Part shown: piece by piece, positions 7,288 through 15,040 of the stretch | Position numbering within the stretch: the first letter of the stretch is position 1 | Layout: each line of letters begins with the position of its first letter | Source of the DNA: a virus | Strand: one strand, 5' to 3' | DNA: 22,427 nt | IMG/VR virus record: IMGVR_UViG_3300005081_000021 | Span: 1-22,427 of that record | Notes under the pieces: generated by a model | Told to the model about the DNA's origin: nothing | What the model saw: only the letters and a program-made list of their open reading frames with translations | The model's database searches: none | Made by a program: the position numbers and the translations under genes

Positions 7288-8108
7288 TTGTCCGCTCCAG
7301 GCACATGCGGCTCGCCGCGAAAGTTGACGACGTTGCCAAAAGAGGCGCAGGCCGCAAGCGTCTTGTCGCAGCCCGCCACGACCGTCACCTGGTCTCCAGC
7401 GGCCACGGCGTATGGCGTTGGCGCATGTAGGTGAATCGTGCTGCCGACCTGCCTGGCAATGTCCACCGTCACACCGGCATTCGCGCCGGTATGGAAGGTC
7501 GCACGTCCGTGCGTGAGGTAGCCGTCGGGGAAGGCCGCACTCAGCGTGACGCTGCGCCCGCTCGCCCCCGTCACCGTGACCGAGTGCGTATAGGCCGCCA
7601 GGTCTTTTTTGCACCGCGCGTCGCCAAACTTCGCGCGGCAAATGGCGGATGTCGTCTCGCCGATGGCCGTGGACAGCAGATCGACGAGCGATCGGCACTC
7701 GACGACGAACACCTCGTCGCGGATCGTGACCTCGCCAAAGACGAACGTCTTGAGCATGATCACCTTGCCGGGCACGACCTCATCGGGCGGATTCGTGTAG
7801 TCGATCAGGAAGACGTCCAGCACGGCGCGGTCATAGCGCCCCTTGAGCAGGTCGTCCTTGGTGATCGCGTCGGATGACAGGATGCCGGTGATGCTCAGGT
7901 TGTCCACCGACAGGCGAGACGACGACTCCAGCGCGCTGGTGTCCGATCCGATCTGTGGGGTGTAGTACACCCCGTCGATCCAGAAACCGTCGATATGGTC
8001 GGTGAAACCGATCTTGACGCCGTCAGCACGGGTGATGAGCGCGCAGTGCGTCAGGGTGGAGACGGGACTGTTGAGCTGGTTCAGCAGCTCCGGGTTGATG
8101 GTCTTCAT
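7257..8108 (-). CDS. DUF2163 tail hub protein (lambda gpL-like), four-cysteine type
   Basis: The 283-aa protein matches the DUF2163/TIGR02218 family: TLTHCALITRADGVKIGFTDH near the N-terminus, then LESSSRLSVDNLSITG, and the C-terminal signature CRAKFGDARC and GCDKTLAACASFGN followed by NFRGEPHVPG. The four cysteines are C157, C166, C247 and C254. Lambda gpL binds an iron-sulfur cluster in its C-terminal part, and the related RcGTA hub protein has one, so these cysteines probably do the same; that is inference for this protein. It would form the hub that closes the tail tube at the tip. The ATG at 8108 overlaps the DUF2460 stop by four bases (ATGA). Its length is normal for the family. Confidence 0.9.
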   Translation of the reverse strand: MKTINPELLNQLNSPVSTLTHCALITRADGVKIGFTDHIDGFWIDGVYYTPQIGSDTSALESSSRLSVDNLSITGILSSDAITKDDLLKGRYDRAVLDVFLIDYTNPPDEVVPGKVIMLKTFVFGEVTIRDEVFVVECRSLVDLLSTAIGETTSAICRAKFGDARCKKDLAAYTHSVTVTGASGRSVTLSAAFPDGYLTHGRATFHTGANAGVTVDIARQVGSTIHLHAPTPYAVAAGDQVTVVAGCDKTLAACASFGNVVNFRGEPHVPGADKWKSGYIESV

Positions 8109-8749
8109 ACGCGCACCTCCACCACTGGCAACGATTGCAGCGTGAACAGCGCCTCGCCGCTTGCTTTGTCGTAGGCCTCGAAGGTGGATCGGAACTGGTC
8201 GGTATCGAACCGCGCAGGCACATCGAACTCGCAAGAGACGGTCATCAAGTCATCGCCTTGTGGTTCGCCGAACGACACGATGCCGGTCGTGTAATCGACG
8301 CTATACCCGGCAATCTCTACGCCGCCACGATAGACGCGCACGGTCCCGACGACGGGCTTGACGATTGGGCGGTCGTAGGTTTCGCCGGCATGCTGGTAGC
8401 GCTTGACGATTTGGTAGGTGTTGGTGGTGTCGATGCGCTTGAGTATCCCCAGGCTTTGCGCGCCGCCGCTGGCCGATACGGTGTGCGTGCACACGTAATC
8501 CGCCCAATCCTTGAACCGGAACTGCTGCGCCATCCCACGGCGGGCGCGGAAGAAGGCCAGCAGATAGTCGTGCTCCGATTTGCGCACGATGCGCTCGCCG
8601 ATCTCCCATCTACCGCGCTCGGTGTGCCAGTTGACATTGGCGTACTCGTAGCCGGAGCCGGTCGCCACAATCGTGGTCGAAAAGGTCGGGCCGCCAATCG
8701 CGCCGTAGTCGATGCCCAGCTCGAGCCGTGTCTCGGCAAACGGTGTCAT
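8105..8749 (-). CDS. DUF2460 distal tail protein (lambda gpM-like)
   Basis: The 214-aa protein belongs to DUF2460/TIGR02217: FAETRLELGIDYGAIGGPTF at the start, GGYEY-like strand (GSGYEYANVNW), RWEIGERIVRKSEHDYLLAFF, then FRARRGMAQQFRFKDWADY, IVKPVVGTVRVYRGG and DYTTGIVSFGEPQGDDL. Family members form the distal tail ring that joins the tube to the hub. The frame is open far upstream, but the start is clearly ATG 8749: AGGAGG lies six bases before it, it overlaps the tape measure stop by four bases, and homology begins there. Its placement directly after the tape measure and before DUF2163 is canonical. Confidence 0.92.
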   Translation of the reverse strand: MTPFAETRLELGIDYGAIGGPTFSTTIVATGSGYEYANVNWHTERGRWEIGERIVRKSEHDYLLAFFRARRGMAQQFRFKDWADYVCTHTVSASGGAQSLGILKRIDTTNTYQIVKRYQHAGETYDRPIVKPVVGTVRVYRGGVEIAGYSVDYTTGIVSFGEPQGDDLMTVSCEFDVPARFDTDQFRSTFEAYDKASGEALFTLQSLPVVEVRV

Positions 8750-11700
8750 GCCATCCTCCTCATAGCGCGCGCGACGCCGAGCGCGGCCGCGGCCGAGATT
8801 TGGTACTCGGACTGCTTGCTGACGGGGCCTTGCACGGTGAAATGGTTGTGCACGACGACTTGCGGCGGTGCTGGCTGCGACGACTGCACCTGGACCTGGG
8901 GCACCAAGCCACCCGCCGCGAAGGCCAGGCGCTGGCCGTCCCAGCCGGGCGGGGCCTTCAGGCCGTTGATGGCGTCCAGAAATGCCACGCCCACGCGCTT
9001 GACGGCAGCGGCACGCACCACGTATTCGCCGGCCGACAGCCGCGCCGGGATCGAATCCGAGGTCGAGGTGCCGGGGCCCGACACGTAGCCTCCAGAGGCG
9101 AACTTCTTGATGTTGCCCAGCAGCGCCATGACGGCGGCCACCATCGCCGCCATCGCCGCCATCGCCAGCGTCGGGCCCACGACCGGAATCGACGCCTGCG
9201 AGGCGGCCGCGCCCGAGCCCGCCACGGCGGCGTTGGCGCTGACCTTGGCCACCGTCTCGGCCTGCTTGGTGGCCACAGACTGGACGGCCGCCGCCTGCTC
9301 GATGGCGGCTTCCTGCTGGATGAAGCCCAGCTTCATGGCGAGCATCCTCGCCTGCATCGCCACCCACTGCTGGAAGGGCTGGACGACCAGGTACTGCAAG
9401 AAGGCGTCCGAGATCGAGCGGACTATGGAGGCGAGACCCTCGCGCAGCGTCTGCGCACCGGTGATCATGCCCTGCAAGGCGGTGCCGAAGCCCTCGCCGA
9501 TGCGATTCCACAGCGGGGCCATTTCATCAACGGTGAGCTTGGTGCGATCCAGCTCATTGCGCCACGCCTGCACGCGAATCACCGCATCCGGCCCGATGGC
9601 CTCGGCGGCCTGCTGCATCGCCGGCAGAAGCCGCTCCATCTCGGCGGAGGACTGCTGCTGCAATGCGACGATCTGCTGCCGCGCTTGGGCTTCCGTCAGC
9701 AGCCCTGCCTCCTGCTGTATACGGATAGCCTCCTGCGCGTTGCGCATACGCTCGGTTACGAGCCGCCATTGCGACTCCAGCGCCTCCAGGTTGGCCTGTG
9801 CAGCCTTGACGTCGATCAACTTGTCCACCAGCGACACGCCTGCCGTGTCGCCCTGTGCTGCGAGCCGAGCCCTGAGATCACGGTAGCTGCGCTCGATTGC
9901 GGCGCGCCGGTCTTCAGCCGTAGCCGTGCCAGTGATCTGTGCCAGCTCCTCCCGCGCTTGAGCAAGCGCGTCGGCCAGTTCGCGCTCGGCGGCTGCTGCC
10001 TTGCGCGCGTTGGCTTGCTCGACATCGGCACGTTTGTTATTGAGGATTATAAGCTCAGCCTCGATTTTCGCCACCTCGCCCTTGGCGCGGATACGCTCGG
10101 ATTCTGATGCTCGTGGATCTGATTGCAGGCGGCGTTGTTCGGCTAGCAACGCCTGCTGGCGTGCGATCTCGGCATCGATCTCCTGTTGCTCGATGGCTGT
10201 CTTCTTAGCGTAATAGTCTCGGATTGAGATGAGCCGGTCTTCGAGCGCGGCATCCAGCGCCCGCGACTGACGGGCCAACGCGTCCTTGAGGATCTTGAAT
10301 TCGGCCTCGGCCTCTGCCTGGGCCTGCACGAGGGCGAGCTTCGCTGCTTCGCCTGCCTTGTCGGTGGCGGACAAGACCTGCGGCTGCGGACGACCGAAGA
10401 CACCCGACTGGGTTTGCTCGGGACGGATGCGCCGGGCGATGGCTTGTGCGGCCTCCCCGACGTAGTCGCGCGTGACGGCGTCGCGCACGGCTCCAGCCAA
10501 CTCCTTCCCGAAATCCCGCACCTCGCCGATCTGGCGACCGAGTGCTGCGCGCAGCGCCTGCATCGAAAAGTCGCCGCTGAAGGCCGCTGCCACGTCCTGG
10601 CCAAAGGCCTTCGCCAGCGCTCCGATGTCTGAAAAGGCGCTACGAAAGCGCTCGACCAGAAATGCGGCCGTGATGCCGGCGGCGCTGCCGACGGCGTTGA
10701 ACGCGCCGATGACGCCGTTAACCATAGCGCGGACGGCCGCGCCGATTGTGTTCAGCGCGCCGACCATCGCCGTGCGCACGCGACCCCATGAGAGATCGTT
10801 GGCGCCGACCAGTCGCCCCAGGGCGCTCACGACTTCGCCGACCTTATCGACGACCAGGTCCAATGCGGCGGCGACGTTCTGCTTGATAGAGGCGGTTCTG
10901 CCGCCGAACTCGACCACGGCGTCGCGCGCCGAATATAGTGCGCTCGCGAGCAGCCCAGCGGAGGTAACGATGACGCCGATTGGCCCGCCCAGGAGCGCGA
11001 GCGCCCCGCGCAACAGACCCGCGGCGCGACCGAGCAGGGACATGGACGCTGCTGCCTGAGCCACGGCACGGGAAGCAGCGGCGGCTTGCAGCCTGGCCTT
11101 GGCCGCATCCGCGACCAGCGCGCCGGTGGCAAGCCCTTGCGCACGCGCCTGAGCCAAGGCGGCATCGGCAAGCCGCACCCGGGCGAGCGCCTCGGCTTCC
11201 AGCGCGCGCAGGTTGGTCAGGCGCGCGGCCGCTTCCGCCCTGGCGGCAGCAACACTTGTCGCGAAGGCGCCGACCATCCGCCCGAACGCGGCAACCAGCA
11301 CGACACCGGCCAAGTCGATTAGCAGCTCGAGATGCCCGGCGACGAGCTGGATGGCCTGCGCCAGCCCCGCCGTCAGACCAGAGCTCGCGTCGAGTTCGCC
11401 GAAGGCTCGCTGGAATGCGTTCCTGAGGCGGGTGAGCGCACCCGACACCGTATCTGGGAGGCTCGCGTACTCCTCGGCGAGGCGCGTCCGCTCCTTGAGC
11501 AAGGCGTCGAGCACGACCTCTGAGGTGAGCTTGCCTTCCTGCGCCAGGGCCCGCAGTGAGCCGAGCGGCGCACCCATGCCGTCGGCGATGGCCTGCGCCA
11601 GGCGCGGCGTCTGCTCGATGACGGAATTGAACTCCTCACCGCGCAGCTGACCAGAGGCTAAGGCCTGCCCCAGCTGCAGCAGGGCACCGGCCGCCTCGGC

Positions 11701-12123
11701 GCTTGATGCGCCGGAGAGCGACACGGCCTGCCCGATGGCGTCGGTAACTGCCAGCGCGTCCGCCTGCGAACGCCCCAACGCCTGCACCGAGGGTGCGAGC
11801 CGCGCATAGAGAGCGATGGTCTCTGCCAGTGGCGCGCGGTTTTTCTGGGCGATCTCGAAGAGGGCCGCGGCGGCGCGGTTGAACTCCTCTTGCGGGGGGA
11901 CCGCGAGCTTGAGGCGCGCCTGCAGGTTCTTGTACTGGTCGGCGACCTCGACCAGTTCGCGCACCCCCAGCCCGATGCCGATCGCACCACCGATGCTGGA
12001 GAGCACCTGGCCGACCTTGTCGGCTTCGTCGCGCAGGCGGGCGAGATTCCCCTGTACGGACTGGAAGGCCCGTCGCGTCTCATCGACGGCGGTGATGAGG
12101 ATCTGGGCGCGGTTACTGACCAC
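8746..12123 (-). CDS. tail tape measure protein
   Basis: The protein has 1125 aa. After the N-terminus NRAQILITAVDETRRAFQSV comes a tape-measure domain at about 60-240 (QYKNLQARLKLA, SGQLRGEEFNSVIEQTPRLA, DALLKERTRLAEEYASLPDT). Hydrophobic segments lie near 274-294 and 385-405, a long Ala/Gln/Glu/Arg-rich coiled-coil region at about 590-850, and a Gly/Pro-rich end (FASGGYVSGPGTSTSD). It sets tail length and is ejected at infection; by analogy with lambda gpH the tail should be lambda-like or somewhat longer. I prefer GTG 12123, with GAAGG seven bases upstream, over TTG 12129, which has no usable spacing. The gene ends in an ATGA overlap with DUF2460. Third-position GC is very high, much higher than in the tail tube gene. 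Confidence 0.95.
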   Translation of the reverse strand: MVSNRAQILITAVDETRRAFQSVQGNLARLRDEADKVGQVLSSIGGAIGIGLGVRELVEVADQYKNLQARLKLAVPPQEEFNRAAAALFEIAQKNRAPLAETIALYARLAPSVQALGRSQADALAVTDAIGQAVSLSGASSAEAAGALLQLGQALASGQLRGEEFNSVIEQTPRLAQAIADGMGAPLGSLRALAQEGKLTSEVVLDALLKERTRLAEEYASLPDTVSGALTRLRNAFQRAFGELDASSGLTAGLAQAIQLVAGHLELLIDLAGVVLVAAFGRMVGAFATSVAAARAEAAARLTNLRALEAEALARVRLADAALAQARAQGLATGALVADAAKARLQAAAASRAVAQAAASMSLLGRAAGLLRGALALLGGPIGVIVTSAGLLASALYSARDAVVEFGGRTASIKQNVAAALDLVVDKVGEVVSALGRLVGANDLSWGRVRTAMVGALNTIGAAVRAMVNGVIGAFNAVGSAAGITAAFLVERFRSAFSDIGALAKAFGQDVAAAFSGDFSMQALRAALGRQIGEVRDFGKELAGAVRDAVTRDYVGEAAQAIARRIRPEQTQSGVFGRPQPQVLSATDKAGEAAKLALVQAQAEAEAEFKILKDALARQSRALDAALEDRLISIRDYYAKKTAIEQQEIDAEIARQQALLAEQRRLQSDPRASESERIRAKGEVAKIEAELIILNNKRADVEQANARKAAAAERELADALAQAREELAQITGTATAEDRRAAIERSYRDLRARLAAQGDTAGVSLVDKLIDVKAAQANLEALESQWRLVTERMRNAQEAIRIQQEAGLLTEAQARQQIVALQQQSSAEMERLLPAMQQAAEAIGPDAVIRVQAWRNELDRTKLTVDEMAPLWNRIGEGFGTALQGMITGAQTLREGLASIVRSISDAFLQYLVVQPFQQWVAMQARMLAMKLGFIQQEAAIEQAAAVQSVATKQAETVAKVSANAAVAGSGAAASQASIPVVGPTLAMAAMAAMVAAVMALLGNIKKFASGGYVSGPGTSTSDSIPARLSAGEYVVRAAAVKRVGVAFLDAINGLKAPPGWDGQRLAFAAGGLVPQVQVQSSQPAPPQVVVHNHFTVQGPVSKQSEYQISAAAALGVARAMRRMA
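9142..9168. repeat. short 9-bp tandem repeat inside tape measure gene
   Basis: Two exact copies of CATCGCCGC are followed by CATCGCCAG. They encode part of an Ala/Met run (MAAMAAM) in a hydrophobic helix near the tape measure C-terminus. It is probably a coding low-complexity stretch, but it could vary by slippage in steps of three residues. Confidence 0.7.
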
Positions 12124-12125
12124 GT

Positions 12126-12773
12126 TCAAACCTTCGACATTTCTTTACTGATGGCCGCCGTCAGGCGGGGAAGCTCGCCTCGCACCGTGCTGTCGAGGTC
12201 GAACCGTTTTCTCAAGCTCACGCGTCGCACGAGCACGGCGATGGGAATCTCCTGGCCGCGCTTGATCTGCTTCACGCCAGTGCGAGCTCGCTCGGCCCGC
12301 TTGAAGCGGCGCAATTCGGCATGGTTTTCCTTGATATTCTCGGCCATCAGTATCACCTTGCCGTTCTTCTTAATGAAAAAGGCATTGCCTGAGCGCATCA
12401 GGCCGTCGATGACGCGACGGAACGCCTTTCTACCGATGCGCTGGTGCTCTGGGAGCAACGGGATTAGCATACGACCGCCGATGGTGCCGCCATGTACGTG
12501 GATGCCGAGCCACGGGATGCGCGAGCCGATGAGCAGTGCCGGGAACTTATCCGGGCGACCGGCATATACCTTGTGGCGCATCGACTTAACGAAGCTAGCG
12601 CGTCGCACCTTGAACGCCGACCGCATTCTGGACTGAGCCACCTCAGCGATTTCCCTGCCAGCGGTTTTCATACCGGCCGCAATCGCCTTGTGGATCGCGC
12701 GCCGCTTCTCCGGCAACCAACCGTCGAGCCGCTTCGGATCGAGCAGCCCTGATGCAGTCAGACTAATCTTCAC
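12126..12773 (-). CDS. DUF6441-like tail assembly protein
   Basis: The 215-aa basic protein begins MKISLTASGLLDPKRLDGWL, which resembles the start of DUF6441 proteins found before the tape measure in GTA-like phages. It continues with a helical segment (KAIAAGMKTAGREIAEVAQ) and SMRHKVYAGRPDKFPALLIG, then the Gly-rich HVHGGTIGGRML. It has many Arg and Lys and no predicted membrane segment. The role is unknown; position between the tail chaperones and the tape measure suggests tail assembly or tail completion. The start is GTG 12773 with GGGAG seven bases upstream, overlapping the chaperone fusion frame by 11 bases. Residues encoded further upstream do not look conserved. The family name is from memory of its N-terminus, hence moderate confidence. 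Confidence 0.65.
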   Translation of the reverse strand: MKISLTASGLLDPKRLDGWLPEKRRAIHKAIAAGMKTAGREIAEVAQSRMRSAFKVRRASFVKSMRHKVYAGRPDKFPALLIGSRIPWLGIHVHGGTIGGRMLIPLLPEHQRIGRKAFRRVIDGLMRSGNAFFIKKNGKVILMAENIKENHAELRRFKRAERARTGVKQIKRGQEIPIAVLVRRVSLRKRFDLDSTVRGELPRLTAAISKEMSKV

Positions 12774-13346
12774 GCCCGAGCTCCCGCTGCAGCATCTCGA
12801 TTGATAGTTTATCTCCCTGACTGCCGACTGATATAACAGCAAGCAGCAAGCTCAATCGTTCCATCTCTTCACGCGACTCGGCTTCCAGGAACGCATTCAC
12901 CTGAGCAAGGGTGTAGCCTAGGATATCCTGCAGCCTATGCCCGGAGCGAATTAACCGCTGGATTGCTCGCGACCAGCTGATTCTCCGCTCACCTGCTCGT
13001 TGATCCGAGCCGCGGCCCGTTGAATCGCTGGCGACACCTGTCGCGTGAAAAAATCCGCGTTCACCTCGAACAGGACGGTCGCCAGTCGAACGGCATCGTC
13101 GATTGTTAGTCGCGAGACCCAATCTTTCTGGCGGCGAGATGCGATTGCTATCGCCTCTAGCAACGCATCGTTGTGGTCGGCCAGCAGTGCTATCCAGTCA
13201 GTGTCCGCGGTTAGTCGCTCAATAAACGGGCGCACGGCTTTGATCAGCGCGGACAACTCGCCGACACGGATTGGAGTGATCTCAAGTGATTCGTCGCCGA
13301 CCTCAATCATGACCGGGGTGGGCGGAAAGACATCAAACTCGCTCAT
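12763..13346 (-). CDS. tail assembly chaperone frameshift fusion (lambda gpGT-like)
   Basis: I predict a 194-aa fusion made by a -1 shift, read as join of 13346-13047 and 13047-12763. The -1 frame holds a distinct C-terminal domain: IQRLIRSGHRLQDILGYTL, NAFLEAESREEMERLSLLL and a short charged tail. This frame has no ATG, GTG or TTG codon between the slippery site and that domain, so it cannot readily be translated on its own. The frame offset is exactly -1, as in lambda G/GT, and the overlap contains a heptamer T-TTT-TTC in the correct register. In the family, the low-abundance fusion binds tape measure and tail tube subunits during assembly. Shift efficiency is not known. Confidence 0.75.
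12951..13346 (-). CDS. tail assembly chaperone (lambda gpG-like)
   Basis: The 131-aa protein begins MSEFDVFPPTPVMIEVGDES, then ITPIRVGELSALIKAVRPF and SRLTIDDAVRLATVLFEVN. It is small and acidic, located between the tail tube and tape measure genes like gpG-type chaperones of siphophages. The part after the slippery site (residues 101-131) is Gln/Ser/Arg/Ala-rich and looks like the disposable zero-frame tail. It is the main, unshifted product; it should bind the tape measure during tail assembly and not be in the virion. The start ATG at 13346 follows the tail tube stop by eight bases. Confidence 0.78.
   Translation of the reverse strand: MSEFDVFPPTPVMIEVGDESLEITPIRVGELSALIKAVRPFIERLTADTDWIALLADHNDALLEAIAIASRRQKDWVSRLTIDDAVRLATVLFEVNADFFTRQVSPAIQRAAARINEQVSGESAGREQSSG
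13047..13053 (-). promoter_or_regulatory. predicted -1 ribosomal slippery site T-TTT-TTC
   Basis: On the coding strand the zero frame reads GCG GAT TTT TTC ACG, so the heptamer T TTT TTC has the X-XXY-YYZ arrangement. After a one-base backward slip both tRNAs pair again with TTT codons and translation continues at CAC in the frame of the second chaperone domain. It lies 32 codons before the zero-frame stop, a little farther than in lambda. I did not identify a certain downstream pseudoknot or stem. Confidence 0.7.
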
Positions 13347-13354
13347 CGCTTACC

Positions 13355-14107
13355 TCACAGCAGCACGATTCGTCCGAACTGGCCAAGGTCGCCGTCGGCG
13401 GGCTTGAGTGTATCGGCCAGCACCTGTCCGGAGAGCTCGAACCTCATGATATCGTCCGTAATCATCGATAGCTCTCTTGTCGGATTAATCGCCACACGAT
13501 AAAGGTCGATCACCACCTCGCGATTACCGTCGGCAGTGTTTAGCCCCTCGAAGCGCACCCAGCGCTCTGGCAGCTGCGACTTAAACATGGCCACCGCGCT
13601 TGATTCGCCATAGCTGTAGTCCACTTTTAATGGCTCGGTGTAGGGGCCGCCGGTTGTCTTGTCGTTGATGACGATGGAACCGTGCTTGGCGTTCACCGTG
13701 TACTGCGTGGCGGGCAGAGTTTTTGGTGTGGCACTGGAGTCCTTCACCACCACGGATGAGACGTTCTGGTGCGCTAGCAGGTATAGGCTGCCCACGGTCA
13801 CCGGATTTGGCAGCGTCTCTTCGGTGACGGTGCCGCTTGTGGTGGAGGTGGTAGTGCCGTAAAGCGCTAGCTCTAGGTTGGCGGCAACGAAGTCCTCGAG
13901 GGCGCAGCCGAACTCGCCCTTCTTGGCGGTGATGATCTGCAGGTCGGTCAAACGCTGGCCGCTCGTGCTTTCTTTATGCTCCAGTGTTTCCACCGAGAGC
14001 GACAACTTGAGTTCGGGCACGTTGCCAACGTATGTTAGCCCCTGCGGGTAGCCGTCGCTGTCGCGCGCACCGATGTATACGCGCCCCTGTCCTGAAAAGT
14101 AAGCCAT
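13355..14107 (-). CDS. major tail tube protein (lambda gpV-like)
   Basis: The 250-aa protein begins MAYFSGQGRVYIGARDSDG and continues with LTYVGNVPELKLSLSVE, then EHKESTSGQRLTDLQIITAK and GEFGCALEDFVAANLELALY, the usual pattern of long-tail siphophage tube proteins. A beta-sandwich-like middle contains LPATQYTVNAKHGSIVIND and LKVDYSYGESS, and the C-terminus has WVRFEGLNTADG and IMRFELSGQVLADT. It would polymerise around the tape measure to make the tail tube. Length matches lambda gpV (246 aa). ATG 14107 has AAGGAG about eight bases upstream, six bases after the previous stop. Local GC is visibly lower than in the tape measure gene. Confidence 0.88.
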   Translation of the reverse strand: MAYFSGQGRVYIGARDSDGYPQGLTYVGNVPELKLSLSVETLEHKESTSGQRLTDLQIITAKKGEFGCALEDFVAANLELALYGTTTSTTSGTVTEETLPNPVTVGSLYLLAHQNVSSVVVKDSSATPKTLPATQYTVNAKHGSIVINDKTTGGPYTEPLKVDYSYGESSAVAMFKSQLPERWVRFEGLNTADGNREVVIDLYRVAINPTRELSMITDDIMRFELSGQVLADTLKPADGDLGQFGRIVLL

Positions 14108-14113
14108 AATTAG

Positions 14114-14323
14114 TTACTCCTTTGGTTTACGCTTTGATTTGGTTTCACGGATATCCGCAGTTCCTGCGTCGGTCTCTTGCACGGCTTGCGAATCGTCGAC
14201 TATTTTACCAACACCCTTATTGATTATCCAGCGGGCGGTGTGTGCATTCACGTCGATGACGTGTCCGGCGGGATATACCACCCCTGCATGGGTGTGGGTG
14301 ACATTTAGTTTTATCTTAGGCAT
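14114..14323 (-). CDS. small conserved phage protein, unknown function
   Basis: This 69-aa protein begins MPKIKLNVTHTHAGVVYPAG and has HVIDVNAHTARWIINKGVGK, followed by an acidic and then lysine-rich tail (RETKSKRKPKE). The N-terminal 40 residues resemble small phage proteins of the DUF7210 type found among head-tail joining genes, which typically carry a G-x-x-Y-x-x-G beta hairpin. No enzymatic motif is visible. The start is well set: AAAGGAGG lies six bases before ATG 14323, and the previous gene's TGA is one base away. It may be a head-tail or tail assembly accessory factor; this is inferred from position only. Confidence 0.7.
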   Translation of the reverse strand: MPKIKLNVTHTHAGVVYPAGHVIDVNAHTARWIINKGVGKIVDDSQAVQETDAGTADIRETKSKRKPKE

Positions 14324-14324
14324 G

Positions 14325-14753
14325 TCAACCTCCTTTAGAGATGTCGGATGCGATAGTGCGGTAGGTTATGCGATACGACGCAGGGATAGCGATAGCCTCG
14401 ATGTCTGCGTCCTCGGCCTGCCAATCTGTATCTGCCTCCTGGATGCCGAGCGCAATGCTGCCTAGCGTCACGTCAGCGAACAATGCCGCATGCGCCCGGC
14501 AGATCAGGTCATCTGCCACCGTGTAGCCGTCCGCATCGTCGCGAGCGAGACCGACGAGCCGCACGACAAGCCCACGCTCCATGCGATCGTTGAATCGCCT
14601 AACCGGATTGTCCGATTCGACGGCGACAATAAGCGCAGGCGTCCGCTCGCGCGGGATGGCCGTAACTGGTTGGCGCAGAACGGCGGCTGGAGCAACCGCC
14701 GCAGCGCAGCGCGCCACAACCTCTCGTACAATGCGCTCACGAACACTCTGCAT
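14325..14753 (-). CDS. tail terminator protein (lambda gpU-like)
   Basis: The 142-aa protein has the gpU-like pattern: N-terminal helix SVRERIVREVVARCAAAVAP, then PRERTPALIVAVESDNPVRR, RMERGLVVRLVGLARDDADG, a helix TVADDLICRAHAALFAD and a C-terminal strand ASYRITYRTIASD. Such proteins form the hexameric ring that stops tail polymerisation and contacts the head-tail connector. Its position between the gpFII-like joiner and the tail tube fits. Length is close to lambda gpU (131 aa). The start ATG overlaps the previous TAA by one base (TAATG), so translation is probably coupled. Similarity is weak at single residues; the assignment relies on pattern, length and order together. Confidence 0.75.
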   Translation of the reverse strand: MQSVRERIVREVVARCAAAVAPAAVLRQPVTAIPRERTPALIVAVESDNPVRRFNDRMERGLVVRLVGLARDDADGYTVADDLICRAHAALFADVTLGSIALGIQEADTDWQAEDADIEAIAIPASYRITYRTIASDISKGG

Positions 14754-15040
14754 TACACTCTCGCAAGCTTAGCAATAGACTCGGAACCATCGCGCACCTG
14801 CCGCACTTCGCGCACACGGTAAGACTGTCCTGCTATCTCGACAGTGTCCCCAGGCGACAGAGCCAACCGCACAGTTGGAAACTCGATCTCGTAGTCGCGC
14901 GAGAGCGCCAGACCGTCCAACACCGTTTCGTCAGGGGCGCGAAAGTTGCAATCTACAGTCAGCGCCCCGAACTTAACTGGTGTTAGCAGCCCGGCGCGGG
15001 CGGCCGCATCATATAGTGCGCCAACGTCCATCACCATCAT
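14753..15040 (-). CDS. head-tail joining protein (lambda gpFII-like)
   Basis: The 95-aa protein has a short N-terminal helix (MDVGALYDAAARAGLLTPV) followed by a beta-rich body: FGALTVDCNFRAPDETVLDG, DYEIEFPTVRLALSPGD and VEIAGQSYRVREVRQVRDGS. This is the pattern of small head-tail attachment proteins of the gpFII type, which bind under the portal/gpW complex. It directly follows the major capsid gene and overlaps it by four bases (ATGA). Three ATG codons occur among the first four codons, so the exact start could be 15040, 15037 or 15031. It is shorter than lambda gpFII (117 aa). Function is assigned from pattern plus gene order. Confidence 0.72.
   Translation of the reverse strand: MMVMDVGALYDAAARAGLLTPVKFGALTVDCNFRAPDETVLDGLALSRDYEIEFPTVRLALSPGDTVEIAGQSYRVREVRQVRDGSESIAKLARV

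Noticed and set aside
7288-7698. Upstream extension of the NlpC frame to 7698
   Set aside because: The extra residues are a shadow of the DUF2163 gene; NlpC similarity starts near the GTG at 7287, which has a usable Shine-Dalgarno sequence.
8750-9511. Upstream extension of the DUF2460 frame to 9511
   Set aside because: The extension is repetitive Gly/Arg/Ala sequence overlapping the tape measure gene. DUF2460 similarity and AGGAGG both place the start at 8749.
8728-10107. Long plus-strand open frame (459 codons) opposite the tape measure gene
   Set aside because: The translation is His/Arg/Leu/Gly-rich low complexity, as expected for the reverse strand of an Ala/Arg-rich coiled-coil gene. 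The sense strand has firm family evidence.
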